Below are positions 38,053 to 49,816 of a DNA stretch of 64,000 nucleotides, one piece after another. The first letter of the stretch is position 1; the number at the start of each line of letters is the position of its first letter. The DNA is from Coffea arabica. Its lineage: Eukaryota; Streptophyta; Magnoliopsida; Gentianales; Rubiaceae. The notes beneath the pieces were generated by a model. The model worked only from the letters and a program-made list of their open reading frames with translations. It ran no database searches and had not been told where the DNA came from. The DNA lies in assembly GCF_036785885.1 (NCBI RefSeq), contig NC_092320.1, forward strand, positions 15,687,557-15,751,556, written 5' to 3'. The position numbers were made by a program, and so were the translations under genes.

Positions 38053-38600
38053 CATTGTGCGGGACAGCACGACTTGCGTTTAACTTGCTAGTGTTTGATG
38101 TCAACTTGGAAGTCCTATTCCTGAATTTGTACTTTCTTTTGTCTGGCCACTTTGCTCAATGAATATATACCTCAAGAAAAAAAAAATGTATACCACAAGA
38201 AGTGGGCTAAAAGATTTTATTCTGAAATTTTTGTCACAATTGGGAGAAAAAAAAAAAGAAGAAAAGCACACTTGGAGACAGAGAGCCTCATTAAATTTGC
38301 AGCAAGGGATGAGACAAAAAATCATTCAATACATCAAAGTAATATGAATGGAAATTGTGAACCCTTTTTATTTGAAGTCGGAAGATAAATGGTTCATCCT
38401 TTTGGCTAGCTAATGTATTAAAAAAAAAAAGATGAAAAATACTTGGGTGGAAAATTGTAAAAGCACAAAAGTCAAAGAAATATAAATTGTTTCACGTTGA
38501 GAGCTTGCCACAAAATCAATTGTGGATTTGACTTGAACTTTTAGGTCCACAAACACCCCAAAAAAAAACAATATTCTTTGTAATGGATTTTTAAATATTA

Positions 38601-38880
38601 TTCTCTCCGTTTCATTAAAAATATCATGCTTTTTATTTTCGAATATTTTTTCAAAATATTTATTATCCTATTAAAGTCAAAATTAATTTTGATCTCTTTT
38701 CTCAACATAATCAACACATTATTTATACTTCATACTGAATTCACATTTGAAATTTAAATTTTCAAGAATAACTTTAGAAATAAGTCCATTGACATCATCA
38801 AATCACTAATTTTTAAAAAATTAAAATCCGGCGAGGCGATGCGATGCGACAAACAATTTGGGACGGATGGACGGACGGAG
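38601..38880. mobile_element. Stowaway-like MITE
   Basis: The left end ttctctccgtttc and right end ggacggacggag match the classic plant Stowaway consensus (ctccctccgt type). TA dinucleotides flank it at 38599-38600 and 38881-38882, as expected for Tc1/mariner-related elements. A small GC-rich patch near 38829-38850 (cggcgaggcgatgcgatgcg) is unlike the AT-rich rest of the element. Confidence 0.75.
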
Positions 38881-38882
38881 TA

Positions 38883-41800
38883 ATTAATTAAACAGTTGCC
38901 CTGTCTGAGTTTTCAATTCGGGGAACAGTTCTCCATTAGCTTTTGCCATTTTTTCAGTTCACTTTTCTTCGCCTTTTGTCAACCAGCAATGAATCATGGC
39001 CAACTCATGCTCTTCCCAGATAGGACTTGGCAAACAAGATATGATAGGTGTCAATTGGGCATCTCATGAATCATGATTAGTTAGTTATTTACATGCACAG
39101 AATTGTTATGGGTTGGCCCCCATTCATCAATGGGGCAGCTGCTTGTCTCCCAAACTCATATATTCAGTGGTTTGTTGGATACGACAGCGTTACTATATCA
39201 TCATCTTCTCCTGCCTCCTTCGATTCCCAAAAGTTTCAGGAAAGGCATCATTTCCTGCCTCATAATTGGAGCTAAAATGATTCCTCAAAGAATTTTAGTA
39301 TTATATTCCTAAAATCCATAATGACACTCGTCAATGAGAAAAGACAGGAAAAAAAGAGGTGGAGCTTTGGGGAATTTAAACTAGCTCCGCTGAAAGTATT
39401 ATATATTCTTGGCAAAAATCAAACTGAAATTGAAAAAAAAAATTCAAGGAGAATCATAGACTGAAAAAGATAATTTTACCATAATATTGTAAAATTGAAG
39501 AAAATTAGAAGTAATGTTATAAGACTAAAGACAATAAATGGAAGGAATGGAGAATTTTTAAGGTTTTTAAAAAAAAAAATTAAGAATCAAATTGATTCGT
39601 TCAAGATTTGTGGACAAAGTACATTTTCAAATAAGAAGTTAAAAAGAATACTCGAACAATTTTCCCCAAAGCCAAACTAAATACTGGTATGATTCAGCTT
39701 CAGGGAATTTTCATGTGAATACCCAAACGTATAATTTTACCTCCACAATAACTAATTTTCAAAGAAAAAATTAGTCTCTGTAAAAAGTTTTTTACATGAA
39801 TAGGGTAGTTTGAATATATGTCGTACATGCTACAAAAACAAAGTGGAATTCCCAAAAAAAAAAAGAAAAAAGCTTATATGTCTTTTACATCCGAATTTAC
39901 TAATAAAGAAAATTACAAGCACGTCAATGTAAAAAAAAAAAAAAAAAGATTAATCTATTTTTTGATGACATTTGTATACAAAATAAATGGGTAAAAAACC
40001 ATTTGAAGTTGGAGATTTGAAAAGGTTGATTACAATCTATTTTACAGTAAATACAATTACTGCGACTTATCTATGCTGGTCGGCACATTTTCTCCCACAC
40101 ACGGGATTTCTAAGGGGGTCAGTTTAGAGGTTAACTAAACTTCCAACATTTAAATTGTTAAAGCGTTGAGCTATAAAGCTCAAAGGAGGACACAATAAAA
40201 ATTATGGTTTGCTGACAAGTTTACACGATAGTTTATCTCAACGACCTTTTTATTTTACATGTATCATATTACAAAATATAGGTATAAATTGTAATTAGGG
40301 TTTGGTTTTAGTTTACCTCACCGTATTCATAAAATAGACAAAATACACTCTAAAGTGTAACACCTGTTTGTGAAATAATATTTCGGTTACATCATAAACA
40401 TATTTTTCGACCACTTTTTTTTATCTCACATACATCGTATCATAAAAATTGTTATAGTAATTATTTCAAATAATGCATATCCAAACATCTCTGTATGGCT
40501 TTATTTGGATAGAGCATTATTCCAAATAATTACTGTAGTATTTTTTGTGATGTGATGCATATGAAATAAAAAAAGTAAATTAAAAAATGTGTTTATGATG
40601 CAACTGAAAAATTTTTTTGAAAAAATTTGCCATCCAAACCTTAGGGGATGTTATTGCAATTTACCCTTGATAATTTACTTCAGTTCTTCCCGAAGGAAAA
40701 AAAAATCCTCTCCTTCCCCCCCTCGGCAAAAGAAAAAGAGGAAAAAAGACACAGAAAAATTCCAAGTCAAAGATCTTGTAAATCTCAGCAAACAAGAACA
40801 GGTCCGTCCGGTTAAGCATAATTGCAGACTGTGATGGCATGAGCATAAAGAGGCCGAAGCTCATGATTCCAGAGGCTGAGTCTCAAAAATGGCAGAGACC
40901 GGTTTAAATGAACAGGAACCTGGTCAATACGGCTTCATGCAATTAATTCAAGCAGAACAAAATTGGATCAGAGGTTCTTGATCGTTTATTGGGAAGCATG
41001 GCAAGTGTTTCTAAATTTTAGTACGTACTGTTTGTTTCCTACACGAGTGGAAACTCCAAAAATCGGCTGTACTCTATTCAGGTATTCAATCCATTCATGC
41101 TTAAAAACTTTTGTACAACACGCAATTATCAATCTGCCAACATCTGCTTCGTCTGCCTTCTTGTTCCCCTTTCTCTCCGTCACTGTCATTTGAACGTCTG
41201 AAGCTTAAGGCCAAAGTTGTGGCAGAATCCATTTATTTATTTTTACTGTGTTAAATATAGTTCATAAACCAAAAGGTAAGAAAAGCAAAAAATCTGTTCA
41301 AGCAAATTAGGTAATTATTTTTAAATCCTTATAGCTTGACTGTCTTGGCTCTCTAACCTCCTTTGTCCATTTCATGAATTTGGTGCTGTCAACATTCAGA
41401 GTTATATAATGTGCAAATTTAAGATCACGGGAATTGTGATTTTGGCTTGTTACCATCGATTTTATAAGTAAGATTCGAGTCAGGTTTGTTTGGATTGTAA
41501 GTTATTTGAGATATTTTTACTGTAGCACTTTTTGTTACGTGATGTATGTGAAATAAAAAGATAATTAGAAAGATAAAAAGATTTACTGGAAATTGTAATG
41601 ATGATGTAAGCAAATATATTTGAAAAAATAATCTGCTACGGAGAAAATGTACCCAAAAAGTAATAATAATGGACAATGGCAATATATAATCGACAAGTTT
41701 GATTACACATATTTTTCTTACATAATCAATCCTGTCAAACTTTTAAATTTGATACAACTATTGAGATATATCAATAACCAATGATGATTTGTAGTTTATT

Positions 41801-42218
41801 AATAATATTGACTTCTATTATATCCAAAAAAAAAAGATTAAGTAGTTGGTTGATCGGTAATCTTAATTAGCTACCATTTATATGTTTTATATAATAATTC
41901 TTTAATGCTTATAAATAGTCCACTTTTGTATCGCTTGAATGCACATGATGTTTCCCATGTTGTATTCTCTATTAAAAAAAAAAATACATATATGTAAGTG
42001 TTCAAACTTGTCATATACAATGACAAGTTTGTATGCCTAGTTTTCACCCCTTTAAGTTTGAATGATACAAAGTTTGTACATTGAAAGAGTAAAACAATAT
42101 TATGGTCATATTTTTTCAAAGAAAGAATTGCAACTTTGGTCCCACATATCTCAGGAATGAGCAATTCTAGGTGAAAAGTAAATGTACTTTTAAATTTTTT
42201 AATTTGTAAGCACATTTA
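38883..42218. other. Gene-poor intergenic DNA
   Basis: No gene is recognised. It holds diverged copies of the gtttggattgc MITE at about 40497-40639 and 41488-41637, plus several A-runs. Open frames near 38950-39310 and 40960-41193 show no family resemblance. Confidence 0.45.
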
Positions 42219-42511
42219 GGGTATGTTTGATAAAATTAAAATATGAAGTCCGAAGTTTAAAATCTGAAATCTGAAATTTGAATTCATTAAGTTATTAATT
42301 GTTAAATACTTAATCCTAACATTTAAGCGCATTCTGCATTAAATGATAAGTGAATAACTTATCACTTATTTTCTGTAGTAAGCTCTACCTACACAATTCA
42401 AACCCATTTAATTAATGAAAATAAACTATTTTTTTATTATCAAACACATCTGGACATGTTAAGATCTGAATTCATTAAATTTAAGTACTGAATTGCGTTA
42501 TCAAACATGAT
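42219..42511. repeat. MITE, gtttgataa family, copy 2
   Basis: Starts gggtatgtttgataa and ends ttatcaaacatgatc, an imperfect terminal inverted repeat. The central near-palindrome gataagtgaataacttatca is shared with the copy at 32065-32347. Non-coding. Confidence 0.6.
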
Positions 42512-44714
42512 CATATTGAATGATTTTTGTCAATTATTACCAAAATCCAGTCACTTATTATCACGCATTGATATATAATTTTTTAAAAATTATTTAAAAA
42601 CATTAAAAAAAAATTGTTAAGCTAAGCACTTGCATGTGTTCTATCACGTGAGCAATTAGTCTTCAGCCCATATTAAAATAAATTCAGTTGACAATAAAAC
42701 TTCTGGGGCAAAAAAACTAATTATTCACGTGATCGACATGTGGCATAAACAGAAAAAGGCAATACTACTGTTAAGTACTTCCAGATTTGGCAAGCAAAGT
42801 GGTATATATTTGCCCAGTGTGGCTGAAGGCCGGGCCTTTTCTTTTGTTGTGCTGTTTGACTGTGACCGCTCCTCCATTCTCAAACAACAGAGTATGCTGA
42901 GGATACCTAATCATGATTAAATACCCACTTAAGCGATGTAATTGAAATAATTTCCCTTCATAATCCGTATTAATTATGCATATCTTTCGAACTTACGGGT
43001 GATTTTCATAAGAATCAAATAGGTAAAATTTGCGTGGGCGGTTGAATGCAAATTATAGGCATTTTGCTTACTTTGGCGTTTAGCTTTAGGCACCTTACTC
43101 GATTTTTTGCTTCATCAATTAAAACTAATAGCAACCCTCACATTTAAATATTTCACCATTACAAGAAAATGTGTTAATGCTATGACATTGATACAATATT
43201 AATCACTAGAAAACCCTCAGTAAAATAAGCCACATATTGCGTTCTTATCAAGGATTTTGATTTTCATGAAAAAAACTATTATAGTATGAACTTTACTTGT
43301 TAAAGAGTAAAGCGAAAAAAAATAAAAGAAAGTTAGAACAACTTGAATTTTAAAGCGTCGAGGAGAAGTGATTTTTCGAGTTGGGTAACTAACTCTTTCT
43401 CACTTTTGATTAAAGATAATTTGTATTGAGGAATGGATTAAAAACACGGGAAGTTAAAAAAAAAAAAAAAAACAGAAAGTAAAATAATAAATGAGAGAGA
43501 GACAATAATATATTTTATCTGACAGCAAAACAAAATGAAAATGAGGAAGTTTCCTTCTTAGTTTTTCTTATTCGCTGAAAGGAAGATTTTGAAATGTTCT
43601 CAAAATTTAAAAAGAAGTTAATCTTATATCAATGTATACATTATTGTAGTCAGGTGCACGACATCTATGAAAAATTTGAATTTCAAATTCATATTCAAAT
43701 TAATTATCATGCATCTAATGGCGATTATATATCCACTGTCAGTATATAAAAAATTAATTTTAAAAAAAAAGATGATCGTTGTTTGTAATCTAACAACAAT
43801 GATCTATTGTTTGTGGGTTCAAATCTCGCTCAACTTGACTTTATCCTGAACTAATGCTAGTTTTCATCTTACTGTTTGTGGGTTACTAGTTCTATTGTTC
43901 TTTAGTTATAATCATGGGGCACTTATAATCCCACAAACATGGGGCACTTATAATCATATAAAGAATTAAAATTATTTCCAAACAAATTTAAGAAGATGAA
44001 AGATCACTAAAAAATTTCTACGTTTTTCATGAATACATTTTTCTGTTACCTTTATACTTTACAATATATCAAATCAATATACCGCATTTTCTACAAAAAC
44101 TCTAGAAAATTGCAATCCAAACAGTACCGCTAGCTTGTGCAAGGGGCCAAAATCTACTTGATTTGCAGGGCAACTGGTTATTAGAAGAAGCCGAGTCTCC
44201 AACGATACATTCCAAGGCTTGAACAATTTGCTCCTACGATGAGAACTTTTGCTACATGCTTGAGATAATAATATGTATGTTTAAAAAAGGTGCTGAACAA
44301 TTGATCATTGACAATAGGGGTTAATTCTTACCTTGTTGAATGGTGATCCTCCAAAAACTTCAGCCATACGAGTAGACCACAGCATAAGATTCCCTGTTGA
44401 CCATCCTATCTTTGATTATTTTGAGGGTTTTACAAATTTGGAGGATGAAGTAGTAACCGTTGAACTGTGATTGCTTCATTAGCGGCCTTGGTTTTACTAC
44501 CCTAGGTTTGTGCTCTTTTGAGCTACAATATGTAGCAGTGCCCAAGTCTAAGAGACTTGAGAAAGACTGTACACCTGTAGGGCATTTTATGGACTGGAAA
44601 AGAATGTCTAGCCATGCATGCAGCAGAGCTGTTTCAGAGACCTAATTTTGGTTTATTGCTGGTCCAGGGTCAAGTCTACAACCTGTTCTAGGCTCCAATT
44701 TCACCTCGGGCTAT
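42512..44714. other. Gene-poor intergenic DNA
   Basis: No gene is recognised. An A-run lies at 43457-43471, and a SINE-like B-box word gggttcaaatctcgc near 43817. A short duplication of catggggcacttataatc lies at 43914 and 43939. A diverged gtttggattgc MITE ends gcaatccaaac near 44122. Confidence 0.4.
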
Positions 44715-44722
44715 AATGTAGT

Positions 44723-45624
44723 TAGAGGTGGCAATTTGTCTCAAGTCCCGATGGATTACTCATGCCTATAGGGATTTTGGGCGGGATGAGTACTGGAATT
44801 TGACTTGGGTTTAAAATAGGACAAATCCCAATTGTACCCATTAATTGATGGAAAATTTTGGGAAATACTTGGGTACCCATTGGGCTCAAATAACAAGGGC
44901 TCTTTTTGGATTAGCTGTTTTTTGGGGTGTTTTTGAAATATTTTATTGTCGCAATGTATATGAAAAATTTTTACTATAAATTTTTTTTGAAATATTTGAT
45001 ATACTAATATGGATAAGATATTTTTTGAGTTATTGTATATTACTGTAATATTGTATTTGAAAATTTTGTTTTTTGAAAATATAGCCAATCCAAACGGAGT
45101 CTTAGATTCAAAAATTATCTTTAACAATTTTTATAGTCAAACCAGCGAATATAATCTAGCAGTCTTCCTAGTCATTATCTACAAGAATTTCCAGCACTTC
45201 AGTCAGTTTAGACCTGTCATCCTTGGACAATAATGAGGATAAATATTCAACACCCTAAGTGCCTTGGCTATCTTGATATATGTTGGAATATGGCTGTATT
45301 ATATCTATCTTTTCCTTTATTTATTAATCCAATTTTTGTTGAGAATTCTGAGTATAAAGCACTTGCATGTTTATTTAATAAAACTTAAAGAAATTTAATA
45401 AATCAAAAATATTAAAGTTATATAAAAAAAATAAAAAATGAATTAAAAGGAAAAAAAATATATAGAAAATAGATTTGGGTATTGGGCGGGATCAATCTAA
45501 ACTTATCCCAAAGTAATCCCGCCCAAGTTAGTCCCAAAATACATATGGATAAGATTGGGCCCAAACCCATATGACTCGGTTCCATCTTAAACCCAAGCAA
45601 ATCCCGTCCATTTTGCCACCTCTA
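44723..45624. mobile_element. hAT-like element with a nested MITE
   Basis: The left terminus tagaggtggcaatttg and the inverted right terminus tagaggtggcaaaatgg form the terminal repeat. The flanks aatgtagt (44715-44722) and aatccagt (45625-45632) match at 6 of 8 positions. Subterminal words such as tcccgcccaa, with inverted counterparts, recur at both ends. A gtttggattgc-type MITE (about 44905-45095) lies inside, so that MITE inserted later. Confidence 0.7.
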
Positions 45625-45727
45625 AATCCAGTTGGAAACTTTGAATTGCCTTTTTTTTAATAACAATTTTTACATTTTCGTTAATATATTTTTCAATTAT
45701 TTTTTTATCTCATATACATAAAGTTGC

Positions 45728-45815
45728 TGCATTTTTTTTTTACAAAACATCAGAAAATAACAATTTAAACAGCTGCATTTTTTTTACAAAACATCAGAAA
45801 ATAACAATTTAAACA
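45728..45815. repeat. Tandem duplication of a MITE end
   Basis: The word acaaaacatcagaaaataac, followed by aatttaaacag, occurs twice in direct succession, each copy preceded by gctgcatttttttt. It derives from a gtttggattgc-type MITE whose end has been duplicated locally. Confidence 0.7.
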
Positions 45816-46455
45816 GACAATTTGCAGGTTTGAAGCTGGATTGGATTACTACTAGAGTGCAATTTGGAATTTATCGAATTCTTGCTTTCTTTTTGGTGTG
45901 TAGCGTGCCAAGTGATGGTCGCTGCTAATAACTTCAAACTTAAAATCATAGTAATTAGAATTGACTATGTTTGTGATATTAAACTTTGAGTGATGACAAG
46001 TTCAACTTGAAAACTCAAAAACCATGGTCGAATAAATTTTTTTTAAAATTTCTATTCAATAACTAAATAATTTATATCTCAAAGTATAGTCGTAAATACA
46101 TGCACTACAGCTTAATGAGTAAAAGAATTATTTGTGCCAAAAAGACTTTAGTGTAGTAATCAAGATTAATGTCCCACACATTAGAGAATCTAAGTTCAAA
46201 TCTCAGCGTACTTGAATTGTTCATAACTGTATGTTAGTATTCATTCAACTATTTGTGGGTTAATTTGTAATAGTAGTATTAAGTTTTAATTTCACACACG
46301 TTGTGGTTTCTTCATGTAATATTATCAAAAAATTGCAAAAAGTAAATGACTTATTTGTAGGTGTTATTGTACAATTTTAACATTGAAATCCTCTCTTTTC
46401 CTTCCTCGTGAAAAGTTCTATGTGAACTTGGGCAGACTTTGTTCATTTTAATTTT

Positions 46456-47434
46456 GGGATAATTTCAGAAACCTCAAGGGAGGTTTCTGACAATTTTACT
46501 CGGCTCTCCTTAGGTTTAAGAAATTATACTTACCTCCCTTAGCATAGTAAAATACCTATACTACCCTCTACTTGGTAGACAATTATAAATTTAAGGTAAT
46601 AGATTTACAAAACCCAAAAAAAGTTTTTTTTGTCTCTCATCTATTTTTGCTCCTCTCTTTTCTAGTTAATATATTGTTATACCCTCTTTTTATTATTTTT
46701 AGTTTCATGGGTATTAGCAAATTAAAATTACAAAATCAATAGAAGGAGTAGATTGTGTGTCAAACTAAAAGGAAATGAAGAGACTCGTAGTGATAGAGAG
46801 ATAAATAATGAAATTGATGATTAAAATAGGAATAAGAACTAAAGATGTGAAATTTATCATATTCTGTTTGTTCTCAAGAAAAACATGTACAAATTGTCAA
46901 TAATTACATAAGAATTTCTTTTATTGAATTATAAATTTTTTGTTATGATTTTATTATGGAGGTAGAATTTATTATTTACTTTTGAAATATTAAGGCCATA
47001 GGAGGGTTGTAATGATAGTTATTGGTTATATTAACTTGTATTGAAAAGGTATTTGAGTATTGAGATTTAATTTTAGGGTATAAAATGGGTTTCAATGAGG
47101 GTGTGTGTGTGCATTTTTTTTTCCATGGCAACTATTAATGCTATATTTGCAATTTGGGATCTTTAAGATGACTATTCTTATACTTGGATGGTTGTTAGGG
47201 ATTAGGCTTGTTCATTTGTACAAAGTGTGGAAGAAAATAATTGAGTATATTATATTTTTCTTTCTTAAGTTTGTACAAAAGGATAATTTAGGATTTTTGA
47301 GAGAAAATCTAACTCTTTGGACCAACATTGTTACATAAATAATAAAAGTGAGGGAGGTGTGCGTAATTTTTAAAACTTGAAAGGAGTTCTCTGTAATTGT
47401 TAAAAACCTTTGGGAAGGTTTGTGAAATTATCCC
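46456..47434. mobile_element. Non-autonomous MULE-like TIR element, copy 2
   Basis: The termini gggataatttcagaaacc and, inverted, gggataatttcacaaacc lead into related subterminal sequence containing gggaggt words. The flanks tttaatttt (46447-46455) and tttaaattt (47435-47443) match at 8 of 9 positions. It belongs to the same family as 218-751 and 51239-52713. The interior has no recognised coding sequence. Confidence 0.8.
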
Positions 47435-47443
47435 TTTAAATTT

Positions 47444-49386
47444 TTTAATTGGTCTCCGTTTTTTCTTAATATTTTGATTAGGGAGTAAGAGTGTAAGACC
47501 CCACAAACTTCTACAAGGAATTAGAATAACCCAAACTATACTGTTCGCAAATGGGAAAAGTTTCCCAAGACAAATAAAAACTAAATTTTAGCAAAAGAAA
47601 AGAACCAAAAACTTGTTTTGGGCTTGGTTTCTGGGTTTTTTTTTTTTTTTTTTTTTTTTTTGGGGTTGGGGGGGTGGGGGCGGGGTGGAGGAGGATGAAT
47701 AGGCAGAAGAGATTCTAGGAGTACGCAAGCAACACTCGGAAAATGAAAAACAGCTAAAAAAGGAGTAAATGCGAAGAAAAAGACACATCATCCGCTGCGA
47801 TAAAAAAAACAGAGGTGTGGCTGAATGGGTTTAATCGGTCCCCGCCAGTTCCCAGTCCCCACCACCGACTCGCCATTGGGCTATTCCTGTCCCCCTGCTG
47901 TTTACTACGCGCCTCCTCCTTTCTACGCATTAGTTCTTCGTGCTATGCAGTATGACGTATACGGCTGAAAGATCAACTTCAAACTCAATAAAGAATTATT
48001 GGAATGTTTCCTAATAAAAACACTCCACAAACAATTCACTTAATTATAAGACAATGATAGAAAAAGATTTCTTGTTGTAGTTAACTTTATAATATAGGCC
48101 ACAGCACACCTAAATCATACATAAAATCTTGAAATTAACATATGAAAGAATGTGATTAATCGAGTTTAGCTCCAGAAAAACTTGTATGATTTTCAGTTGA
48201 AGGGTATCAAGCCCAAATTTAATTTTTTTTAATGTCATCTGATTTTTTGATTGAATACTAGTCAAATCGAGATTGTAATTCATTTATAGGTAAACACAAA
48301 ATTTCTAAAACTCGGCCAGAACTGAATTAACAGAAAATTCGAAGTGATAAACGAATAAAAGAGGTTATCGGAAAACCGGTGTGACAAAACGTCCAATAAA
48401 CTTGTTATGCATTACAATCAAGTAAAACTTGGGTTGTGTTTGGATTGCATTTTTCATGATTTTTCATGAAAAAATTACTGCAGCGATTTGATGTAAGTGA
48501 GGAAAAAAAGATTATAGGAAAATGTGATTACGGAAAATGATGTAATTTTTCGACGAAAAATTGCAATCCAAACAAGGCCCCTGATCACAAGAAGACAGTG
48601 GGAGGATTCAAATATCTTCCACTTGTTGGATTAGTTTTCAAGTGGCTATTAATTGCTAAAGTACTAGACTCAAAATTCATATGTTATTAAGAAAAACAAA
48701 CTCAATATTTAGAAATAAAGTTAAAATTGCTAAAAAAAATAGATAAATTATTATTTATTTGCATTACAAACATGTTTTTAAATATATTCTTTATTTTTAA
48801 ATTATTTTTTATCTCAAATTCATCATATTATTATAGGAAAAAATATTACAATAATTATTTTAAATAATTGCCATTTCAAACACACGTGATATTACCATCT
48901 AGCATGACTGGACTGTCCTCTCCAATTCCAAGTAAAATTTGTGATGACATTTTACTTAACGTACAAAGATTATTTCAACAAAGTGATTACAATCACATTA
49001 ATGTGAACCAATTTATTAGTTTTGACCGGCTTCCTTACATCTTCGAGTAAGACTCGCATAAATCAGTGTACTTGTATGAAGGATGATATCATGCGGTGCC
49101 CTTCTCAGATACGTCCTATTTCCTTTCCAAATCCCAATAAGCATCTGCCCAATAATACCCTGTCCCAGTACCCTTGCCTCTATGTTAATATGTTATGTTA
49201 TTGTTATTGAGTACGTAGTATTAATGGCGTACATGAGAGAAGATGTTACAGTGAACAAACAGGGGACCAGACCAGACCAAGTTACGTTGCTTTCTTTCCA
49301 CTATTTACTTCTTCTTCATTCTCGTTTCGCTACCTTTTGGCCCTTCTCCTCTCACCCACTTTCTCTTCTCAATAATACTCCCCCAC
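47444..49386. other. Intergenic DNA and upstream region of the bHLH gene
   Basis: A T-run at 47637-47660 passes directly into a G-rich run (47661-47692) that could form a G-quadruplex. A well-preserved gtttggattgc MITE is at 48438-48573 and a diverged one near 48770-48890. No gene is recognised. Confidence 0.45.
48438..48573. repeat. Short MITE, gtttggattgc family
   Basis: Intact ends gtttggattgc and gcaatccaaac, about 136 bp, with the internal word gatttgatgtaagtgagg also found in the copy at 15388. It is the best-preserved copy in the window, which suggests relatively recent activity of the family. Confidence 0.7.
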
Positions 49387-49392
49387 TATAAA
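49387..49392 (+). promoter_or_regulatory. Probable TATA box of the bHLH gene
   Basis: The sequence ccccactataaactcg is followed by a leader of about 400 bp rich in purine and CAG/AGA words, up to the ATG at 49817. Position and context fit a plant TATA box. Inferred. Confidence 0.5.
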
Positions 49393-49816
49393 CTCGAAAG
49401 CAGCGGCACCCCTGCAGCAGCAGAAGAAGAAATAGCTAGAGATTGACCGCCATTGAACCAGAACAAGAACCCATTTTCCACAAACCCACCGAAAAAAAAA
49501 AAGAAGACATTTTCAAGGAGCACAAAGAAAAACGTATAGAGGGTAGAGGGAGAAAAGGAAGCCGGGAAAGTTTCTTTTCTTTTTCTTCCAAAATTCTCTC
49601 TGCCATTGGAAAAGCTTTTTGAGTACTTTTTCTGCTTCTAAGTTTTGTACTTTCTTTCTACGTAGCACTGAAAAAAAAAGTCCATTTTTTTTAAAAAGTA
49701 TTTCTTGGAAAAGCGTTTCCCTCTTTTTTTGAGCTCTTTTGCGGAACAGTTAAGGTGTCTGTTAGCAATTGGGTCGGGTCGGGCTAGGCTGGACTAGTGC
49801 AAGTCGGAACTTGGAA

